Shown: piece after piece, positions 26,776 through 34,331 of the stretch
How the letters are laid out: the number at the start of each line of letters is the position of its first letter
How positions within the stretch are numbered: position 1 is the first letter of the stretch
From: CAZGSV01 sp964528605
Lineage (GTDB): Bacteria > Armatimonadota > Zipacnadia > CAZGSV01
Direction: 5' to 3'
Assembly: GCA_964528605.1 (NCBI GenBank)
Contig: CAZGSV010000010.1
Coordinates: 1 to 60,561 of the forward strand
Length of the DNA: 60,561 bases
The notes under the pieces: model-generated
Told to the model about the DNA's origin: nothing
Databases searched by the model: none
Seen by the model: only the letters and a program-made list of their open reading frames with translations
Translations under genes and position numbers: made by a program

Positions 26776-26803
26776 ATTATAGCGCGCCCGCCTCAGGGCA
26801 CAA
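26776..26803 (-). promoter_or_regulatory. Predicted sigma-70 promoter of the deacetylase-MFS unit
   Basis: Minus strand: perfect TATAAT (26781-26776), a 16-bp spacer and a weak TTGTGC -35 (26803-26798), 25 bp upstream of the start codon. Confidence 0.5.
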
Positions 26804-26901
26804 CCGGGCCGCGCGCTATCGCTGCGACAGCGCCTCCAACTTCCCGTGCCGCGCCCTGACGCTCTCCTGCGATGCTCGCGTACGCCTCCCGCCCCTCGCT
26901 T

Positions 26902-26930
26902 TTGACAGTCGCGCCCGCCCGCCCTAGAAT
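26902..26930 (+). promoter_or_regulatory. Predicted strong sigma-70 promoter of the transketolase operon
   Basis: Perfect TTGACA (26902-26907), 17-bp spacer, TAGAAT (26925-26930). The best housekeeping promoter in the window. The leader to the TTG start at 27018 is about 80 nt. Confidence 0.7.
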
Positions 26931-27017
26931 CCGGCGCGCGTAGTGGGAACCCACCGCGACCGCCCGCGCCAGGGATTGCTGCCCCGCGCGCCGGTCGTGC
27001 GCTAAGGAGGGTCCGCG

Positions 27018-27848
27018 TTGGCCATTCAGGTCACTCCCGAGGAGATCAAGCGCCTGCAGGAGAAGGCCCGCGCCATGCGGCGCAAGATCGTCACCATCAT
27101 CTACGAAGCGGGCTCCGGCCACCCAGGCGGTTCCCTCTCCGCCATTGACGTCATTCTCGTCCTCTATGAGAAGTTCCTGCGCCACGACGCCAAGAACCCC
27201 AACTGGCCGGACCGCGACCGCTTCGTGCTCAGCAAGGGCCACGCCTGCCCCGCCCTCTACACCGTCCTCGCCGACCAAGGCTACTTCCCCGAGGAAACCC
27301 TTCACACCCTTCGCAAACTCGGCAGCCCGCTTCAAGGCCATCCGGATCGCCTCATTGCTCCCGGCATCGAGGTCTCGACCGGCTCCCTCGGCCAGGGCGT
27401 CTGCGTTGCCCTCGGCATCGCCCTCGCCGGCAAGTTAGACAAGAAGGACTACCACGTCTACGCCATGCTCGGTGACGGCGAGATTGACGAAGGCGCCGTC
27501 TGGGAAGCCGCCATGTGCGCCGCCCATCACCATCTCGGCAACTTCACCGCCATCCTCGACCGCAACGAAGTGCAGCAGTGCGGCAAGACCAAAGAGATCA
27601 TGAACACCGAGCCCGTCGCGGATAAGTGGCGCGCCTTCGGCTGGACCGTCCTCGAGATTGACGGCCACGACCTCGCCCAGATCATTGACGCCCTCGACCT
27701 GCGCCACCGCGTCCCCGGCCGGCCCACCATGATCGTCTCCCACACCGTCAAGGGCAAGGGCGTCTCCTTCATGGAGGGCGACCCCGGCTTCCACGGCAAA
27801 GCGCCCAGCAAGGAACAGTACCAGCAGGCCATGCAGGAACTCGCCTGA
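27018..27848 (+). CDS. Transketolase, N-terminal (thiamine-diphosphate) subunit
   Basis: 276 residues. TTG start with a strong AAGGAGGG 7 nt upstream. Carries the ThDP/Mg2+ module: GSGHPGGSLSAIDV, FVLSKGHACPALY, and GDGEIDEGAVWEAAM followed by LDRNEVQQ. Transketolase moves two-carbon units between pentose-phosphate sugars. Here, as in archaea and several bacterial lineages, the enzyme is two polypeptides. The second subunit gene starts 12 bp after this stop. Confidence 0.95.
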   Translation: MAIQVTPEEIKRLQEKARAMRRKIVTIIYEAGSGHPGGSLSAIDVILVLYEKFLRHDAKNPNWPDRDRFVLSKGHACPALYTVLADQGYFPEETLHTLRKLGSPLQGHPDRLIAPGIEVSTGSLGQGVCVALGIALAGKLDKKDYHVYAMLGDGEIDEGAVWEAAMCAAHHHLGNFTAILDRNEVQQCGKTKEIMNTEPVADKWRAFGWTVLEIDGHDLAQIIDALDLRHRVPGRPTMIVSHTVKGKGVSFMEGDPGFHGKAPSKEQYQQAMQELA

Positions 27849-27860
27849 GGGGTGACCAAC

Positions 27861-28799
27861 ATGCCCGAGATGATTGCCACTCGCGATGCCTACGGCAAAG
27901 TCCTAGTCCAACTGGGCGAAGAGTTCCCCAACATCGTCGTCCTCGACGGCGACCTGTGGAACTCCACCAAGACCGAGGAGTTCCGCAAGCGCTTCCCCGA
28001 GCGCTTCTTCGATATGGGCATCGCCGAGCAAAACATGTTCGCCGTCGCCTCGGGCCTCGCCCTCTCCGGCAAGATTCCCTTCGTCAGCACCTTCGCCTGC
28101 TTCGGTCACCGCGCCTGGGAGCAGATTCGCGTCAGCATCTGCATCCAAGACGCCCACGTGAAGATGGTCACCACCCACGCCGGCATCAGCGTCGGCGAGG
28201 ACGGCCACACCGCCCAGATGATGGAGGACCTTGCCGCCATGCGTGTGCTCCCGCGCCTCACCGTCATCGCTCCCGCCGATGCCGTGGAGACCGAGAAGGC
28301 GGTGCGCGCCATCGTCACCCATCCGGCCCCTTGCTGGGTCCGCCTTGGCCGCGCCAAGGTGCCGGTCCTGTTCGGGCCGGACTATGACTTCCGCGTCGGC
28401 AAGGCCGCGCTCCTGCGCGAGGGCAAGGATGTCACGCTCGTGGCCTGTGGCCTCATGCTCGCGGAGGCGCTCAAGGCGGCAGAGACATTGGCCACCGAGG
28501 GCCTTCAGGCGGCCGTCATCAACATGTCCACCATCAAGCCCCTCGACGTCGAGACCCTGGTTCATTGGGCGCGGGCGACCGGATGCGTCGTGACCGCCGA
28601 GGAGCACCAGATCACCGGCGGCCTGGGCGGAGCCGTCGCCGAGGCCCTCGGCGAGAACTGCCCCGTGCCCCTCGAGCGCGTGGGTATGCGCGACTGCTTC
28701 GGCGAATCCGGCCCCCCCGACGAGTTGTTGGTGAAATACGGCTTCACCAGCAAAGAGATCATCTCCGCCGCCCACAAGGCCATATCCCGGAAACCGTAG
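27861..28799 (+). CDS. Transketolase, C-terminal (pyrimidine-binding) subunit
   Basis: 312 residues from ATG 27861, with GAGGGG 8 nt upstream; GTG 27852 is a weaker in-frame option. Contains the Pyr domain with the catalytic Glu region (RFFDMGIAEQNMFAVASGLA), the HAGISVGEDGHTAQ loop and the C-terminal domain (VTAEEHQITGGLGGAVAE). Completes the enzyme with the preceding subunit. Its TAG stop is formed by the head of a GTAG-type REP element starting at 28796. Confidence 0.95.
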   Translation: MPEMIATRDAYGKVLVQLGEEFPNIVVLDGDLWNSTKTEEFRKRFPERFFDMGIAEQNMFAVASGLALSGKIPFVSTFACFGHRAWEQIRVSICIQDAHVKMVTTHAGISVGEDGHTAQMMEDLAAMRVLPRLTVIAPADAVETEKAVRAIVTHPAPCWVRLGRAKVPVLFGPDYDFRVGKAALLREGKDVTLVACGLMLAEALKAAETLATEGLQAAVINMSTIKPLDVETLVHWARATGCVVTAEEHQITGGLGGAVAEALGENCPVPLERVGMRDCFGESGPPDELLVKYGFTSKEIISAAHKAISRKP

Positions 28800-28873
28800 G
28801 GGCGTATTGCATACGCCCGTTGTTGTAGGGGCGGCTTGGCGCCTGCCCGCCGTAGGGGCGGCCGTGCGGGGGC
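28796..28873 (+). repeat. Three tandem GTAG-headed REP elements between convergent genes
   Basis: Elements start at 28796 (arms GCGTAT/ATACGC, a clean hairpin), 28825 (arms GGCGGC-like, imperfect) and 28852 (degenerate). All share the GTAGGGGCG head. They fill almost the entire space between the transketolase stop and the stop of the large secreted protein, and may act as a bidirectional transcription barrier. Confidence 0.75.
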
Positions 28874-28875
28874 GC

Positions 28876-31701
28876 TCAGCCCTCGCGGAAGGTCAGGCGG
28901 TATGTGGTCTCCCAACTCGCGCCCGGCGGCAAAGTGACCGGCCGGTACATCCATTCCAGGGTCACCGTGCCGTCACGCCAACTGTAGACCTGGAGCACCT
29001 CTCCGGGGTCAAAGGAGCCTTTCAGCGACATTCGCGTCTCGGGACGTGTGACGGCAACCCAGTCGCCGTCGAACTCACCCAGCCTCGCGTTCCTCTCCCA
29101 CGCCTCGTTCTCCGACGCGGAGAAGCCCGCGCCCGCTGTCGCGAACACCGCATCGTGCAGGTCCGTCCGCACGCGCAGCACGCCGCCGCGCTGCGGCACC
29201 TCGAAGAAGAGACCCTCGGAGGCTCGCAGCGGCTGTCCGGCTTCCAGAACCTCCGGCCGCAGCGAGGGCACGGCGTGCGCCCAGTAGGATATGGGCATCT
29301 CCTGCTCGCGTGTGTTGACGACTTTGATGCGCACCTCCGCCTCGGTCGTGCCCGGTGTGATCGCGATCTCTTTCTCCAGCCGCAGGCCGCGCAGAGCGGG
29401 TTGGCTGAGCCAGCGCGTCAGTCGGACCCAGGCTCGCTCCTTCGTCACGCCCCAGCTGTCAATCTGGTAAGGGGCAGTCTCGTCGCCGCCCCAGTGGGCC
29501 TGTGCCGGCACCCAGAAGAGATCCACGGCGGCGCCGCCGTAACGATCCGCCGCCTGGACGACTTCACTGCTCGGCACGACCACGTTGGAGCCTCTGACGT
29601 GCCACCTGGCGATGCGCCCGCCCTCCTGCGGAGCCATGGCCGCCACCTGCCTGCCGTTGTCCAAGGTGAACAGCAGGCGGCCCTCCCGGTCCACGTTCGC
29701 CCTGGCCTCTAACTGGCCCACCCTCTGAGTGCGGCCGTCCAACTGGGTGTAACTGCCGCGCGCGTGGTACTCCTCCTTCACGCGCTCCGTGTAAACCATC
29801 TGGACGGCACGCGCGGGCGAATACGGCTCGATGAGGTAGGCGCTCACCCCGAATCCCTTGGCCGTGCGCAGAGCAACGCCCTCAGCCAACTCGGCCTCCG
29901 TTAGATAGGGCGCGTCGGGGCTCTTGCCCACCAAGATGCCGTTGGCCACGTCAACCAACTGGTAGCGGCCGCGCATCACGGCTGGGAGGGTGAGTTTGTA
30001 GAACAGGTCGTTGCTCTCGCTCAGGTTGAAGACGAGCACCAGCTGCCGGGGGGGCACGGCGGCCCTCGGGGCGGCAAGGCTGTAGCCGCGGACTATGGCC
30101 TCTTTGCCGAAGTCCGGTTCGTTGAGATAGGCCTTGCCCACGTCGGTGGTGACCTCCACGACCTTCAGCGGCAAACCCTTGAAACTGTAGAAGGTGTCGC
30201 TCCTCTGGCCGTCGAGGAAGAAGGGCTCGAGCGCGGCGATGGCGTTGGTCGCCTGCGCCACGCTGTGCCAGGCAAGGCCGCCCATCGTCGCCGGGTAGAG
30301 AACCGTGCCGCCGCCAGCCGCAGCCGCCGCCAACATCATCGCCTTGAGCGCGTGCGGCGCATTGGTGCCGAGCCCGGATTCATAGACGTCGCCTTGGCCG
30401 ACGATGAAGTGAGCGATCTCCACATCGGTCGCGCGCCGCAAGGCCTCCGTCCGCAGCAGCAACTCTCGCACCGCCGCGCCCCCGTGGGCGTAGTGCATGG
30501 GCGCGAAGATGTCGAGGTAGTCGCCCTTCTTGGGAACGTCCACATAGACGAGGTAGCGCCGTTCTCCTGCGGGCCCCCGCTCGCCCAGCGGCGCCAACCG
30601 CCAGCCGTGGGGCGCGGGGTCCTGCGTCTCGGCGGTGTAGGGCAGGTAGATGACCTCGCCCGCGGGGTAGGCTTCCTTAGCGGCCTGGTAGAGCAGCCGG
30701 AGCATCCCGACATACTGCTCGTTGCGGAAGGCGACCCACTTGTCCGCGTACTTGTCCAGAATCAACTGGGGAGTCAGCAGGGACTCCCTTATCTTCTCTC
30801 GCTCGGCGAACTTGCGGATGCAGACAGGGCAGAAGCACGTGTCCACGCCGGGCTCGCCCCACTTGCCCGATTCCCAGTCCAGACTCACGGCTCCCGCTTC
30901 CTTGGCGGCCTGGGCGACCCAGTCGCGGATGGGCGCGATCGCCTCGCCCTTGCTGTCGAGGATGAACTGCGGGCACACTCCCTTGCGCTCGCCCTTCGCG
31001 GTCACCTCGGGATGCTCGCTCCCTTGCTGCCCGAACACCGAGGCCCCTTGAATGGCCGCCTGTTCTAGGACCGGCTGGACGCCGCGTTGCTGGAGCAGAG
31101 CGACGCTCTGGAGCGAGTAGGTGTAAACGTAGTTGAGCCCGGTGGAGGCGAGGAAGTCGGCGACGGAGACCGCGGATTGTCCCTCAGCCTTGACCAGGTT
31201 GTGCGGCCAAGCGCCGCAGATGAGCCGGCGCGGCCTGGAAGCGGCCACCGGAGGCAGGCAGACAACGGAGGCCGAGCCCCAATCGGTCTGCCCCCCCTGC
31301 CAGGTCAAGCGCCACTCCAGCCGCGCCTCCGCACCCAGATAGTCCGTCGGCAAGAGGAGCACCATGACCTGAGCCCAATCGGCGCCTGCGGCCGCCTGGT
31401 CCACTTTGGCGAGACGGCGGCCGTCCGCGGTGGTGTCAATCTTGGGCTCTCCGCCGATGCCCGGGAGAACCTGCACCGACGTCGGCACGACTACCTCCCA
31501 GGTCACGCGGCCGCTCTCGTTGGCGCTCACGCCCTGGGCGCGGTGGAAGAGGGAGAGTTGGTTCACTTGGCCGACGAGCAGGTAGGCAGCGCCCTCATTG
31601 GCGATGGGGTAGGCCGCCACTTCGTAGCCCTGGCAGTTGCCTACGCCCGCTCCCAGACAAGCGAACGCCGCCGCAAAGGCGACCAACCAGGCTCTACGCA
31701 T
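28876..31701 (-). CDS. Large secreted glycoside-hydrolase-like protein
   Basis: 941 residues. ATG 31701 is chosen because GGGAGGTG lies 5 nt upstream and a signal peptide follows (WLVAFAAAFACLGAGVG). An N-terminal beta region (about 25-150) precedes a barrel-like region (about 160-500). The barrel includes VSLDWESGKWGEPGVDTCF and a CFCPVC Cys cluster, reminiscent of GH42/GHL-type hydrolases that carry Cys-rich zinc sites. The C-terminal half is beta-rich (jelly-roll or carbohydrate-binding style). No exact family or substrate can be assigned; carbohydrate breakdown is inferred. Located 90 bp downstream of the phosphofructokinase gene. Confidence 0.72.
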   Translation of the reverse strand: MRRAWLVAFAAAFACLGAGVGNCQGYEVAAYPIANEGAAYLLVGQVNQLSLFHRAQGVSANESGRVTWEVVVPTSVQVLPGIGGEPKIDTTADGRRLAKVDQAAAGADWAQVMVLLLPTDYLGAEARLEWRLTWQGGQTDWGSASVVCLPPVAASRPRRLICGAWPHNLVKAEGQSAVSVADFLASTGLNYVYTYSLQSVALLQQRGVQPVLEQAAIQGASVFGQQGSEHPEVTAKGERKGVCPQFILDSKGEAIAPIRDWVAQAAKEAGAVSLDWESGKWGEPGVDTCFCPVCIRKFAEREKIRESLLTPQLILDKYADKWVAFRNEQYVGMLRLLYQAAKEAYPAGEVIYLPYTAETQDPAPHGWRLAPLGERGPAGERRYLVYVDVPKKGDYLDIFAPMHYAHGGAAVRELLLRTEALRRATDVEIAHFIVGQGDVYESGLGTNAPHALKAMMLAAAAAGGGTVLYPATMGGLAWHSVAQATNAIAALEPFFLDGQRSDTFYSFKGLPLKVVEVTTDVGKAYLNEPDFGKEAIVRGYSLAAPRAAVPPRQLVLVFNLSESNDLFYKLTLPAVMRGRYQLVDVANGILVGKSPDAPYLTEAELAEGVALRTAKGFGVSAYLIEPYSPARAVQMVYTERVKEEYHARGSYTQLDGRTQRVGQLEARANVDREGRLLFTLDNGRQVAAMAPQEGGRIARWHVRGSNVVVPSSEVVQAADRYGGAAVDLFWVPAQAHWGGDETAPYQIDSWGVTKERAWVRLTRWLSQPALRGLRLEKEIAITPGTTEAEVRIKVVNTREQEMPISYWAHAVPSLRPEVLEAGQPLRASEGLFFEVPQRGGVLRVRTDLHDAVFATAGAGFSASENEAWERNARLGEFDGDWVAVTRPETRMSLKGSFDPGEVLQVYSWRDGTVTLEWMYRPVTLPPGASWETTYRLTFREG

Positions 31702-31791
31702 AAGACACCTCCCCCACAGTCTGGCCCCTCGGTGGGCCATCACGGCCGGCGCCAACGCCGCCGGCCAGACTCGGCGCGCCCGGAATCAGGC

Positions 31792-33030
31792 CTACGGCTC
31801 GTATGCCGGCAGTTTCCTCTCGACGGGATAGCGCTTCAGGCGCGGGAAACTGACGAACTCGGGGCCAAGGGTCAGCCGCCGACCCAAGGCTAGAGGCTCC
31901 ACATAATCGAGGAACGACTCGTCTATGTCGGCACGGTCCTGGCACACGTACTTGTCGTCGAGGTAGCGGGTCTGCTCCGCCACGTTCTCGAGATCGGTGA
32001 GGCCGAAAGTACAGACGTACTCCTCGCCAGGCTCGCGCAGCAACGTGACCATCTTGCCGGTGACGCCCTGACTCGCGTGCCAGACGGCCAGGCGGCCGAC
32101 CTCGTAGGACTCGCCCAGGTCGGTCTCGGACATGCAGTAAGCAAAGGAGCGCTGCATAGTGCCCAACTTGTCCCAGCGGGCCTTCACGTCCATCTTGTCC
32201 TCGATGACGTCCACAAGGTATTGCCCCATGCCGCCCAACTGCTGGTGACCGAAGGCGTCCACGCGCTTCGAGGCGGTGACTTGCGAGCCGTCGGGACGGC
32301 GCAGGCCCTCCGACACCACCGCGAGCACGCGGCCGAGGCGGGCATGGACTTCCTTGACCTCCTCGACGAACTTGTCCTCTTCGAAGGGCCGCTCGGGGAC
32401 ATAAATGAGATGCGGGGCGTCCTGCTCAGGGTCCTCGCGCGCGCCGCGGCTGGCGGCGGCTATCCAGCCGGTGTCGCGTCCCATGGCCTCGATGAACTGG
32501 ACCGGGTGCAGCGCCTCGTTGTCTTTCTCGATGCACCTAGTGGCCGTGACGACGAAGCGCGCGGCGCTGCCGTAGCCGGGGCAGTGGTCCACCTCGGGCA
32601 GGTCATTGTCTATGGTCTTGGGGATGCCTATCACGCGCATGTCCCAGCCCTCGGACTCGGCGAGTTGGAGGACCTGGTGGGCGCTGTGCTGCGAGTCGTT
32701 GCCGCCGATGTAGAAGAAGTAGCGAATTTCGTGGGCCTTGAAGACGTCCACGATGCGCTGGAGGTGCTTCTCTTTGATCTTGAGGCGGCAGGAGCCCAGG
32801 GCCGTCGAAGGCGTGACCCTGATCCTCTCCCAGATGCCGCGCTCTTCGTGGGTCAGGTCCACCAGGTTCTCGCCCAGGATGCCTTCCATGCCGTTGACGG
32901 CGCCGAAGATGCGACCCATCTCAGGATGGCGGAAGGCCTCTTCGATCGCTCCTACCAGGCTGGCGTTGACGACCATAGTGGGGCCGCCGGACTGGCCGAT
33001 GAGCATGTTTCCCTTGAGCGTTCCAGACAT
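31792..33030 (-). CDS. 6-phosphofructokinase, probably pyrophosphate-dependent
   Basis: About 412 residues from ATG 33030 with AGGAGGCG upstream; a longer frame to 33168 is not supported. PFK fold with the phosphoryl-donor loop at the start (GNMLIGQSGGPTMVVN). The ATP-PFK glycine in GGDGS is replaced in IGGNDSQHSA by Asp, and PGTIDND is changed to PKTIDND. An Asp and a Lys at these two sites are the known signature of PPi-linked enzymes. The substrate motif MGRDTGWIAA is present. It interconverts fructose-6-phosphate and fructose-1,6-bisphosphate, reversibly if PPi-dependent. Stands beside transketolase, so central sugar metabolism is clustered here. Confidence 0.9.
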   Translation of the reverse strand: MSGTLKGNMLIGQSGGPTMVVNASLVGAIEEAFRHPEMGRIFGAVNGMEGILGENLVDLTHEERGIWERIRVTPSTALGSCRLKIKEKHLQRIVDVFKAHEIRYFFYIGGNDSQHSAHQVLQLAESEGWDMRVIGIPKTIDNDLPEVDHCPGYGSAARFVVTATRCIEKDNEALHPVQFIEAMGRDTGWIAAASRGAREDPEQDAPHLIYVPERPFEEDKFVEEVKEVHARLGRVLAVVSEGLRRPDGSQVTASKRVDAFGHQQLGGMGQYLVDVIEDKMDVKARWDKLGTMQRSFAYCMSETDLGESYEVGRLAVWHASQGVTGKMVTLLREPGEEYVCTFGLTDLENVAEQTRYLDDKYVCQDRADIDESFLDYVEPLALGRRLTLGPEFVSFPRLKRYPVERKLPAYEP

Positions 33031-33069
33031 CGCGCAACGCCTCCTGGGCCGATGGAACTTCTCAGCCGG

Positions 33070-33098
33070 AATATAGCAACCCGCTCCCCCCGCCGCAA
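33070..33098 (-). promoter_or_regulatory. Predicted promoter of the phosphofructokinase gene
   Basis: Minus strand: TTGCGG (33098-33093), 17-bp spacer, TATATT (33075-33070), 39 bp upstream of the ATG. Confidence 0.45.
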
Positions 33099-33158
33099 CC
33101 CTGGCCCTCGGCAAGTGTGCTTCTTGGCCTCTCTGCTGGCGCATGCCTCCCGGGCCCA

Positions 33159-33253
33159 GTACGCACATCGGGGACGTACTTAGACGTGCGTACTTGGAGA
33201 TGGGGCATCAGAGTTGCGCAACATCGGGGACGTACTTTGGCGTGCGCAACTTG
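33159..33253 (+). repeat. Left A-B hairpin pair flanking the RAYT gene
   Basis: Element A (33159-33197): outer arms GTACGCA/TGCGTAC around a core CATCGGGGACGTACTTAG. Element B (33213-33253): outer arms GTTGCGCA/TGCGCAAC around nearly the same core. The arms differ between A and B but stay complementary, which points to a conserved fold. The same A-B pair, with the same order and spacing, recurs at 34215-34311. Confidence 0.85.
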
Positions 33254-33293
33254 CTGTCAGGGGGGCAGGGGTGGAGGCTGCGGGGAGGCGCGA

Positions 33294-34196
33294 CTACGAC
33301 GCCGGTTGCGCAGGGACCAGCGACAGTAGGGCGTGCCGCATCGAAGGATCGGCGGCCAGCACCTTCTCGGCTTTGGCGGCGGCTCTGGCGACGCTGCTCC
33401 CGTCTCTGGCGAGCAGTTGGGCGACGGTGTGTCTGGGCAATTTCAGACAGCGGAGCGCGAACCAAACAGCGAGGACACGGGCCGTGTGAGTTTCGGCGTC
33501 CCTGCGCGGGGAACGGAGCCGCTCCAGGTCCGCGTCGAGCGCCTTGCACAGGCGCGCGAGCACCTTGTTCGTCTGAGCGGCGGAGATCGGCCCCGGCCGG
33601 GCCAGCGAGAACTCGGGCGGAGGCTTCAACGCCATGCCGTCGGCCAGGAAACGCTGATAGGCGTCGGTCGCGCGGCGACGGTCAGAGCCGAACAGGCCGA
33701 CAGCCAGCGCCGCCTTCGTCCACTCACCGCCCCTGGCGCCCAGGTAGAAGCGGTGAGTGCTCCAAGCCCATTGGTCTGGCGTAGCGCATAGCCCAGCGCG
33801 CACGGGGTTGAGGTGTAGGTACCTTACTAACTCAAGCAGATGGCTCTCGCGCTCGCAGATGATCGCCTGGTAGCGGCCCTGGAAAAGGTGACCGCGCTGC
33901 TCGTGGCGGGTGTTGAAGTGCTTGGCATGCGAGGTGAGCAGCCGTTGCATCACCCGTCCCAGGGGCTCACGCCCCACCTCGAGCAGCAGGTGAAAGTGGT
34001 TCGGCATCAGAACATAGGCGTAGAGGCTGCAGCCCGCCCGCGCTACGTCCTGTGAGAGCCTGCTGAGGAACCGCTCGTAGTCTCGGTCGTCGAGGAAGAC
34101 GGGCTGTCCCCGGTTGCCGCGGGCAAGCACGTGGCAGAATGCGTTGCAGATCGTTCCCCTGGCCACCCTAGCCGTAGTCCTCACCTCGCTTCTCAC
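33294..34196 (-). CDS. REP-associated tyrosine transposase (RAYT, Y1/HUH family)
   Basis: About 300 residues. N-terminal Y1 transposase domain: CHVLARGNRGQPVFLDD, the HUH pair in PNHFHLLLE, GHLFQGRYQAIICE, and the catalytic Tyr region LVRYLHLNPVRAGL. The C-terminal domain (about 235-295, including LPRHTVAQLLARDGSSVARA) resembles the DnaA-like DNA-binding tail seen in some RAYTs. RAYTs nick single-stranded REP hairpins and are usually single-copy, domesticated relatives of IS200/IS605 TnpA. Start is GTG 34196, or GTG 34166, which matches relatives better. It lies between two direct copies of a hairpin pair. Confidence 0.92.
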   Translation of the reverse strand: MRSEVRTTARVARGTICNAFCHVLARGNRGQPVFLDDRDYERFLSRLSQDVARAGCSLYAYVLMPNHFHLLLEVGREPLGRVMQRLLTSHAKHFNTRHEQRGHLFQGRYQAIICERESHLLELVRYLHLNPVRAGLCATPDQWAWSTHRFYLGARGGEWTKAALAVGLFGSDRRRATDAYQRFLADGMALKPPPEFSLARPGPISAAQTNKVLARLCKALDADLERLRSPRRDAETHTARVLAVWFALRCLKLPRHTVAQLLARDGSSVARAAAKAEKVLAADPSMRHALLSLVPAQPAS

Positions 34197-34214
34197 TTAC
34201 CATACTGCGCCGAG

Positions 34215-34311
34215 AAACGCAACATCGGGGACGTACTTAGACGTGCGTACTTGGTGGTCGGCTCTGGGAGTTGCGCAACATCGGGGACGTACTTAGGGGT
34301 GCGCAACTCGG
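34215..34311 (+). repeat. Right A-B hairpin pair flanking the RAYT gene
   Basis: Element A (34215-34254): arms ACGCA/TGCGT, core CATCGGGGACGTACTTAG. Element B (34270-34311): arms GTTGCGCA/TGCGCAAC. The A-to-B offset is 55 nt, against 54 nt on the left. The pair is a direct repeat of 33159-33253. Confidence 0.85.
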
Positions 34312-34331
34312 GTGTCGGCACAGGTGTGGGG

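Larger units (their letters stand above)
33159..34311. mobile_element. RAYT gene with flanking direct-repeat hairpin pairs (REPtron-like unit)
   Basis: Direct repeats of about 95 bp, each containing two hairpins, bracket the transposase gene. The hairpins are probably the enzyme's cognate substrates. Boundaries are given as the outer edges of the repeats; no target-site duplication could be recognised. Confidence 0.7.

Noticed and set aside
33159..34311. Repeat pairs around 33-34 kb as a CRISPR array
   Set aside because: Only two repeats per side, palindromic arms that vary, a transposase gene between, and no cas genes.
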